From assembly GCA_963931865.1 (NCBI GenBank), contig OZ007506.1:1559531-1623530 (forward strand): DNA of 64,000 nucleotides. Reading direction: 5' to 3'. The notes beneath the pieces were generated by a model. It did not search any database. It saw only the letters and a program-made list of their open reading frames with translations, and was not told the DNA's origin. Position 1 is the stretch's first letter. Every line of letters begins with the position of its first letter. The stretch is from Axinella damicornis (taxonomy: Eukaryota > Porifera > Demospongiae > Axinellida > Axinellidae). Below are positions 57,001 to 64,000 of the stretch, in pieces. The position numbers and the translations under genes were made by a program.

Positions 57001-58940
57001 TACAGTGGCGGATCCAGGGGGGGGGGGGGGGGGGGGGGGGGCAAGGGGGCCGGTGCCCCCCCCCCCCCCCCCCTCGGCTAGAGAAAAAATAAAATTATAT
57101 AGCTAGCTGCCGCTACGTTGCAACTCCTGGCCTGGCGCCATGGCCTCCTCAGCTCGCAATATCGTGCGTTGCCTGAAGCTTGGGAACGAGACCACGATCT
57201 AGTATACCCCTCTGTGTACGTATGTATTACGTTCGTGAGCGAAATAAGCAAGGAAGAAGCTCATGCATGGCGGCCCTGGGACCTGCAATCCTCGTACATC
57301 TGGAACTTGCAGTGCAAAGCGCGAAGGTGCCACGAGAGCCCATCCTGAGAAGTGAAAAATGAAGGCAAAAAACACGCCTCTATGCACTGCCTCCGGCAGC
57401 GTTTCATATACGGTGCCCCCCCCCCCTTTCATAAATCCTGTATCCGCCCCTGCTCTAAGGGTTAGTAATCTCTTCTCTTAGGGCTTTAGTAATCTCAGCC
57501 CTAGTTCTGAGATCAACTCCTCTTCAGAATGTGTTATGGTGTGTAATTGTTTATCGTGCACCCTTCCTGCAGAAATGGCCCCTAGACTACCAGTTGCATG
57601 TGTGGATGCCTGCAGGGGCTCTAACAGTTGGCAGTAGCAACCATCCACCAAATGAGGGACCAATCACTCGTACATCATCTGATCATCATGTGACACTTCA
57701 GGATGAAGACAGAGAACATGCTAGTTCACTGAAAGCTGCTGCTCCTTTTGGAAATACTTTCAAATCTCTCTTGTCATTGCACGCTCAATGTGCCGGACGC
57801 CAGTTCTCCCCCTCCTTGCAAGATGGGAAACCAGATCCCAGCAGAGCCACTGGTCTCCCCCTCCACGGTGGCAGACCTCCCTCTATCACTCCCCTAGCTG
57901 GGGGAGTGGAGGACGGCCCACAGTGGAAGCACAGGACATATGATGTGGTCGGGGTTGACCTCTCACTACTGCACCCTGAGAGCTCTTTAAAGTTGACTGT
58001 GTGGTCTGCAGACACCCAAAAAGGAACTTTCATAAAACATGGGTGAGCTGTTCTTACTAGCTCTGCCATGGTTGACTCAATTTAGGCTTAGGTTACCATG
58101 GGCGTAGCTAGCATTGAGGCAGAGGAGCCAGTTGCCTCCTCGCTTTTCTGAATAATGACGCGCGTGTCCGGAGTCCTAGATCCTCGCACACGCTGTGTAC
58201 AATGTGCGTTCAATCTGATGACAGAGACAGGAGCTAGGCTGACCATGAGCCGGCGTATATATACTCTTAACGCGGATAGTGCTGCATGTCTGGGACAGTC
58301 AGGGCACCGGCATATTGCTGTGGCATTTCGAGAGCAACTGCTTGTGTGCACTGCAGAAGTAATGAATTAACTCATTAATAATTCATTAGCTCAAAAGTTC
58401 TCACCGCACGCTTTGCACGCGCACTGATAATTCCATGCCTCCTCAGTCTCCAAATCCTAGCTACGCCCCTGGTTACTGAAAGATCTTGATGCTCCTGTGA
58501 TACAGGTGTTGGATATAATGTGTACAGTAGAAGCCGATTCCAGTGAGCCCAATAGTGACCAGTGATGGTTAGACCAAATATTTTTTACACGGCGTTTCTC
58601 TGCATGGACACTGTGTACCACACAGCCATCACCAGTACTGGATCGTCTGCATACCCAGTGCAGTGTGCTGTTGCTTCTCACTATAGCAATGTTGCCAACC
58701 CCAATTGAACTGCAGCACATTCATCTTCTTCCTGCCAGGTGGGCTGAGAGTTTGAGGAGACCTCCTCTGGCTCTTCCGTGCCACAAATTTCAAAGCTCGG
58801 AGTACATTCTTCAGCCGTGTGCCCAAGGGGGGAGCTGGCTCAGTGTGGACGGGGAACACTATGAAGCCATGCCCATGGCTCTCAAACTGAGGCCGGACAC
58901 TCTGAGAATGTTTAGCAGAGGAAACAGTGTACTACTGTAG
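54053..58940 (+). CDS. AGK: Acylglycerol kinase, mitochondrial (464 aa, 12 exons)
   Basis: AGK phosphorylates mono- and diacylglycerol and is also a mitochondrial protein-import (TIM22) subunit in vertebrates. Exons: 54053-54162, 54239-54278, 54344-54423, 54618-54693, 54801-54896, 55134-55166, 55239-55318, 55412-55481, 56256-56335, 56547-56604, 57573-58042, 58739-58940; 1,395 nt, frames join throughout. The N-terminus HWKKYAIGTLVVGLGAKYF matches the family's short hydrophobic anchor. VFLNPKA opens the kinase domain, and IIVAGGDGTLMEVVNGLMRR carries the nucleotide-binding GGDGT at residues 127-131. PIGVLPLGKENRF, VQWGAFK and a C-terminal SVDGEHYEAMPMALKLRP complete the fold. Human AGK is 422 aa; the extra length is in the unconserved part of exon 11. 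Introns 8, 10 and 11 hold repeats. Confidence 0.93.
55721..56206. repeat. 27-bp minisatellite, 18 copies, AGK intron 8
   Basis: Units read TGGGGAGTGGCCTCGGAACG then AGGCTGC, with few base changes; all stay open in several frames because 27 is a multiple of three. The core CCTCGGAACGAGG is itself self-complementary and matches the arms of the TAGCCTCG fold-back family. Confidence 0.96.
56660..56823. repeat. ~160-bp long hairpin in AGK intron 10
   Basis: Arms include TTACGGG..TTTAGTGCAC and GTGCACTAAAGCCCGTAA, then CAATCTAGTTAACGGT and ACCGTTAACTAGATTG; an inner GGGCG..ATAATGCA / TGCATTATCCGCCC pair continues. About 45 bp of nearly continuous stem on each side; probably a fold-back element. 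Confidence 0.85.
57003..57452. mobile_element. ~450-bp MITE with G/C homopolymers, AGK intron 10
   Basis: Ends CAGTGGCGGATCCAGG and CCTGTATCCGCCCCTG are inverted; CTCTA flanks both sides (5-bp candidate TSD). Long G run near 57,018-57,041 and C runs near 57,055-57,073 and 57,416-57,426. Confidence 0.7.
58097..58471. mobile_element. 375-bp MITE, AGK intron 11
   Basis: Ends CATGGGCGTAGCTAG and CTAGCTACGCCCCTG are inverted; GTTAC flanks both sides (58,092-58,096 and 58,472-58,476). Subterminal GAGGCAGAGGAG / CTCCTCAGTCTCC parts also resemble each other. Confidence 0.7.
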
Positions 58941-59464
58941 TGTGTAGGCTGTAGTCATATAGCAACACAAATCATGATAGTATATTATGTGGTGCTCCAT
59001 AGTACAATCATGCTGGCCTCGTTCCCAGGCTGGGCAATGGCCTGGGAACAAGGCTAAGTACATGCCACATCCTGTGAAATGTTTTCTTTGTAGCTTGTTC
59101 ATGCAGAGCCCTTCAGTGAACTACAATGCTGTGTATTCCACTATAGCCTCATTCCCATGCCCAGCTTTCTATCAGTTGCCGCACTGCAAGTGACGGCTAG
59201 CCTCATTCCCGGGCCACACCCAGCTTTTCATCACTTGCTGTACAGCCTGCAAGTGATATGGCTAGCCTTGTGTCCACACCCAGCTTTTCATCACTTGCCG
59301 TACTGCAAGTGACAGCTAGCTAAGCTTGTTCCAAGGCCACACCCAGCTTTTCATCGTTTGCCGTACTGCAAGCGATGGGAAGCTGGGTGAGGCATGGGAT
59401 ATTCCATCATAGTTCTGATACTGTTGATTCCGTATATGGAGTATTACAAGTAGAGGACAGAACG
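58941..59464. repeat. AGK 3' flank with fold-back and local tandem repeats
   Basis: A short fold-back (GGCCTCGTTCCCAGGC / GCCTGGGAACAAGGCTA, about 59,016-59,055) is followed by about four imperfect units of CCAGCTTTTCATCACTTGCC + GTACTGCAAGTGA...GCTAGC (59,150-59,395). Convergent 3' ends of AGK and the next gene lie here. Confidence 0.75.
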
Positions 59465-61943
59465 TTACACTTCAATGGTGATATTCCCATGACTGTGTTC
59501 AGTATACAGATCTGCTGGTGATCTCAGATGAGCTGGTACATTGGCACTTAATCTGATGGCACTACTACTGCCATTGCTACTGTACACATTACGACTACTG
59601 CCCAATCTTGATTCAATATGGTGATTCTCTGAATAGCTGGAATCTGCTGAGTGGGGGTAAAGGGGAGGGTGGGAACGAGTGTGGGTGTGAGGGTATGAGG
59701 GGGTGTGGGATACCAGGTCATCTGACAAATGTCTGCAGTCACCTTGGTAGCTACGAGTGTAAATGGGCTCGAAGGGTGGATCTAAAAGATCAAAATCATC
59801 CGTCTCGGGATCGTAAGGCTGAGCTAGGAGCTTCTGCAATGGGTAAGAGTACTGGGCCTTGAGTTTTTGAGCTTCCAGTTCATGATTGACAATGTTTGGG
59901 GTGTCACATAACTTGACATCCAGACTGCTACCACTGCCGCCGGTGGCTGCGTAGCCGCTGGCGGTGCTGCTGAGTTGGCCCTCCACGGAGAGGCCCGAGT
60001 TGCTTCTTGGTAGGGACTGTGTCTTGGAGTGATGATGGGCTGAGGGTGTGGCACTTTCCTGGAGATCTTTCACATCTGGAAGGGAGTTCTGTCTTTCCAG
60101 GGTGGTGTGGTGCTGCAGGGAGAAACAAATCAAAGATGATTGGGTAGACAGGCCCACACAGCCGGATCCTTTTTCACAGGGTGGGCGATCGAGGTCTGTG
60201 AGCGGCATTAAGCGTGAGTGGGAGGAGTTCTGATGACAAACAAACAGGAAGTGAAGTTACGAAAGCTACCTCTCACCTCCTTGTTGAAGTTGTTGATAGA
60301 CGGCAGTGAGCTGGCGTGACTGGACAGACAGGTTGAGGTCGGAGAGTGTGGAGGGGTGCTACTGGTGCTGGCAGTCGATACTACCCGGCCTTCAAACTGT
60401 GTGAGTGGTTTGTGGAAGAAACAGAAGTTTTATGAAAGGCTCCAGTCGTGTGTCGTGTGTGAACATGCGACAGTAGTGGACCGCACTGCTGCAAACTGCT
60501 GCTACCATTGCCATTGAACAATTCATACGCACACTACTTATAATCCTAAACACATACATAGGTGTCTTTTCCCTTGATGTCCTTCTTATGTGACGTCTCC
60601 CGGAGGTCAGGGTCCGAGGACACAGCCAGGATTCCATTCTGCCGCTTTCCTCTCCGTGTGTGTCTTGGGGGACTCACATGCCGAACGTGAACAGGCTGTA
60701 GGAAGAAGAGTCTGCGGTAAACCTACATGTACCTGTATCAGTTCTATCACGATTTTCCCGTCTAGTTCTCACCCCGATGCTCTTTCCTCTGCAAGAAAGA
60801 GTCTGGGTACAAGGGTATAGCTTTGGGTCATCTATTTCAGTTTGTAGTGTGATTGGATTAGGTACACCATGCTACTTTTAGCATGTGACTCACTGTTTCG
60901 CTCGAGGAGGTCGGGGAGAGGGGAGGAGGGGGAGGTAGGCCATTGGTGGTCTTGCTCCTATCCAATGAATAGTGGGGTAAGGTTGAATAGCGTACATTGA
61001 GTCCCACTGGAGACTCTCGCAGGGGGTCCTCCGCTGCACCTGAGTCTGAGTCCCCCTCCTCCCCACTATCACCACCACGCAGTTTTCCATCTTCCTCCTC
61101 TTTGTTAACTCCACCATTCCTCCTATTCAGCCTTCTCTCTCTACTACTGAGACTTCCATTTCTCATGCCACCCACAGGCACACTGGATTCACTACCAACA
61201 GTGCCACTGTCATCCTCTAAACACTGGTCGAGAGTGGGGCCATTAGCACCACCAGGACGCACTGGGTGTAGTCCATTTACAGTTCGATATCGTGGCTGCA
61301 ACTTCAGGGATTGGAATTCTGGGTGTGGCCAGGGTAGGGATGGCTCCAGTGTGTGAAACTGTCTGGCTGGAGGGGGCCTGTAATGGTAATACTCACTTGC
61401 ATCCATGCTTGCGAAAGAGAGTGGTGACTGTCGGTGTGCATCCGAGTCCGGTTGCTGCCTAGGGGTACGAGAATCTAACCCACTGCTATAGGAATGGAGG
61501 TATCTCTGCACGGGAGGTGGGCTGTTGGGTTGGAGATACTCAGAAGCCAGAGTCGGTGATCTTGAAGCAATGGACGTTGGAGATCTGGAAGGAACAGAGC
61601 TCGGTGGTGATCTGGATAACTTGGGTCTACCGGGGATCATGGAGAGGGGGGAGGGGAAGGGTTTGTAGTCGTATCGATGACGGTTCTGGTGAATGGGAAA
61701 TGTGTGAATGGGTCGGTCAAGGCTGACATGATTGACAGGTCGGTCCAGGCTGATCGTCTGCAGGGCACGAGGGGAGCAGGGCCTGCTGTTTGGGAGGTAC
61801 GAGGAGGAGTGGTTTGGAAAGAGACGTCGTCTGTCGGGGTGGGTGTGTGGTGGGAGGGAGTGGGTGGTGCTGAACCTGGTGGCTGCTAGGGGTGGACGGT
61901 GGGAGTGTGGACTAGTGTACCACTGAGATGAAAGTGTATGTGT

Positions 61944-62011
<68 letters not shown>

Positions 62012-63156
62012 AGGGGGGGGGGGGGGGGGGGGGGGGGGTCAAGAGAGAGCTGGATGATGTATCTTCACAAGAGAAGTAAACAAGATTGCACCAAGAGCAA
62101 CTCTGTTGGCCCAATACTCTGCTTAGAGACCATTGTGTCAGAAGCACTCCTAGTGCCAGGGACAACAGCTACATTACTGAAGTGCCACCACTTCCCCCAC
62201 ACAAAGCCACTGAGTCTAGCAGCTGCTTCTATAGCTAGCGCTGGGGAGCCACTATTCTGCCTGTGTGACAAAGTTTCCCTCTGCCTGCATTCTTGTACCC
62301 ATGTTGAGTTCGCAATCCCCACTACGTCGTAAGATGTTGGAGCATAGACATAGCATAAACAGAATGTTTCTGCTCTCCAGTCTTCCTCAACTGTTTCGCT
62401 GGTACAACCGGAAATAGTGTATCTATCTATCTATTTAGTTATCTATCATCATCAGTGCACTCCACAGCGGCTTTAAGTGGTCGTACCTCCTCTTCCTTCC
62501 CGAACTCGGCAGCAGACTGGGCCAGCTGTCTCGCCGACTCTGCCAGGGCAGCAGCTGTCACCATCCTGGCCTCCTGCTCATGGTCGGGTCCAAGGTTGAC
62601 TTTTACGTCAACCTGGGATATGTGGATGGAAGGATGGTGAGGGTATGTTGAGGGAAGAAGTGTGTGTGATGGGGGGTAGCCTTGTTTCCAGGCCCCCACC
62701 ACCACAGAGAAGGCTTGTGTGTATGTACGGGGGTTACCTTGACAACTGTTTGTTGTGACGAGGCATCAGAGTGGGACTTGCTGGATCGAGCCGAGTGGCT
62801 TGACCCGAGAGACAACATGGAGGCCGTGGAGTGGGCAGAGTGGAGGGAGACATTGGCTTCGTCCGTGAGTGGTGTGACCTGTGAAAGACAGGAGGTGAGG
62901 TGAGAAAGTGATTGGTACTTCAAAAAATAACCATGCATGTGTTATAGTTGACTTATTAGAGAGAAAGCGAGAGTGAGAGAGTATCAACGAGACAGCAGTT
63001 GCCTGAATACCTTCACAAGAGGGTTGGAGGCAGTTCTCTTGTGTCCCTTGTGCCCTCGTGGTGGGTGTAAGGACCTCTCGGCACTGCTCATACTCTGTTC
63101 CACCACGGGAGGTGGGAGTGTGTGCATGACAGAGATGCTGAGATGAATGTTTATTG
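59465..63156 (-). CDS. Unrecognised Ser/Pro/His-rich protein, 3' part (at least 781 aa)
   Basis: Seven exons with GT-AG borders (high to low): 63156-63011, 62878-62738, 62612-62487, 61922-60894, 60695-60558, 60396-60277, 60112-59465; junctions after the first are phase 0. The visible protein begins mid-codon at an acceptor, so the 5' end is upstream, possibly beyond the window. It has no membrane span or recognised domain: short basic and Ser-rich exons, a 343-codon exon full of RSP, HSY and DRP motifs with a poly-Pro stretch (LPPPPPLSP), and a Ser/Gly-rich end. The last residues, GNITIEV, fit a class II PDZ ligand (hydrophobic-x-hydrophobic). It looks like the disordered tail of a scaffold or receptor, but family is unknown. 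Confidence 0.65.
61929..62038. repeat. (GT)n then poly(G) next to an exon acceptor
   Basis: About 40 GT-type units (61,929-62,010) are followed by a G run of about 25. On the - strand this is poly(C)-(CA)n just before the acceptor TTCATCTCAG of the 343-codon exon. Confidence 0.93.
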
Positions 63157-63574
63157 CTGCACAGACAAAGAAAGAAATGACGGTCACATCACCCTCTGAA
63201 GAGAGAGATGTGGTACGTCAGTTCTTCATACATAGCGCTCACGGTAGGAGATCACATTCCACCAGAGTGATCCATCACCTAGCTATTTACAGTTGTGTGA
63301 GCCACATGTAAAGTGGAATAACAAACTTAATCAGGCTGAAATTAGAGTACTTGGAGCTGACAACTGCAGGAGGAACCAGCAGCCACCACTTGGGGTGTTG
63401 TGGTCCGAACAAGTACAAAATATAGTCCCAAGAGGGTGTGTGGGTGTGGGTGGGGGTGTGTCAATGGGTGGGGGAGTGCTGGTACATTACACACCCATTG
63501 TGCATAGGTGACTACATGTAACTAGATTATGTCAGAGGAGTAGTATCTCTGCCTGGAAAGTACGTGTAGATATG
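63157..63574. other. Spacer/intron, nothing recognised
   Basis: It lies upstream of the first visible exon of the - strand gene and before the minisatellite. No convincing exon was found; it may be intron or promoter. Confidence 0.4.
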
Positions 63575-64000
63575 CATGTGTACCGAGGCTGCGTGACGGC
63601 ATGTGTACCGAGGCTGCGTAACGGCATGTGTACCGAGGCTGCGTGACGGCATGTGTACCGAGGCTGCGTGACGGCATGTGTACCGAGGCTGCGTGACGGC
63701 ATGTGTACCGAGGCTGCGTGACGGCATGTGTACCGAGGCTGCGTGACGGCATGTGTACCGAGGCTGCGTGACGGCATGTGTACCGAGGCTGCGTGACGGC
63801 ATGTGTACCGAGGCTGCGTGACGGCATGTGTACCGAGGCTGCGTGACGACATGTGTACCGAGGCTGCGTGACGGCATGTGTACCGAGGCTGCGTGACGGC
63901 ATGTGTACCGAGGCTGCGTGACGGCATGTGTACCGAGGCTGCGTGACGGCATGTGTACCGAGGCTGCGTGACGGCATGTGTACCGAGGCTGCGTGACGGC
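63575..64000. repeat. 25-bp minisatellite, at least 17 copies, running off the window
   Basis: Units CATGTGTACCGAGGCTGCGT + GACGG repeat with only two substitutions (near 63,619 and 63,849). As 25 is not a multiple of three, open frames across it are a by-product of lacking stops. Confidence 0.97.

Noticed and set aside
59608..59862. Plus-strand ORFs opposite the 59.5-63 kb gene
   Set aside because: Antisense shadows of GC-rich, stop-poor exons whose minus-strand frames are supported by splice phase.
63575..64000. Repeat protein encoded on the minus strand
   Set aside because: Open in all three minus frames because the 25-bp unit has no stop; no start context, splice structure or codon pattern supports translation.
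1..64000. tRNA genes
   Set aside because: No convincing A/B-box pair with a cloverleaf was seen by eye; a tRNA scan would be needed to exclude them.

Overview
The window is animal nuclear DNA. It holds spliced genes with GT-AG introns of tens of bases to a few kb, eukaryotic 5S rRNA genes, microsatellites and many transposons. The recognisable genes are Fringe-type glycosyltransferases, IK/RED, a gamma/delta-type sarcoglycan and acylglycerol kinase. Fringe and sarcoglycan point to Metazoa. Compact genes full of miniature elements and divergent protein sequences make me lean to an early-branching animal such as a sponge, but that placement is weak.

Layout. Positions 1-43,535 are a tandem cluster of six Fringe-like genes, all on the + strand: A (1-2850, 5' end outside the window), B (7170-14661), C (16739-25155, first exon broken by a non-LTR retrotransposon), D (26112-33651), E (34578-38411, exons 4-11 only) and F (39370-42773). 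Intact copies share an 11-exon plan with nearly identical exon lengths. A and B form one subfamily, C-F another. A block holding C exons 4-11, all of D, a 5S pseudogene and a 5S gene (21,188-34,437) is repeated almost identically at 34,438-43,534. The two copies differ mainly by a 4,151-bp DNA transposon in D that is absent from F, so the duplication and the insertion are both young.

Positions 44,227-59,000 are ordinary single-copy genes: IK/RED (+, 22 exons), a sarcoglycan (-, 4 exons, convergent with IK), and acylglycerol kinase (+, 12 exons), which starts 312 bp from the sarcoglycan start in divergent orientation. Positions 59,465-63,156 hold the 3' part of an unrecognised Ser/Pro-rich protein on the - strand. 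The window ends inside a 25-bp minisatellite.

The most striking non-genic signal is a family of tiny fold-back elements with ends like TAGCCTCGTTCCCAGGC. Six insertions have perfect 9-bp target-site duplications, one has an empty site in a paralogous gene, and the smallest is only 40 bp. One copy supplies the stop codon of gene B, and an 18-copy minisatellite in an acylglycerol kinase intron looks derived from the same sequence.

The genes are not a pathway or operon. The Fringe-like enzymes would act in the Golgi, IK in the nucleus (splicing), sarcoglycan at the cell surface and AGK in mitochondria. Exon models were joined by hand from splice signals, reading-frame continuity and resemblance to known families; no alignment program was run.
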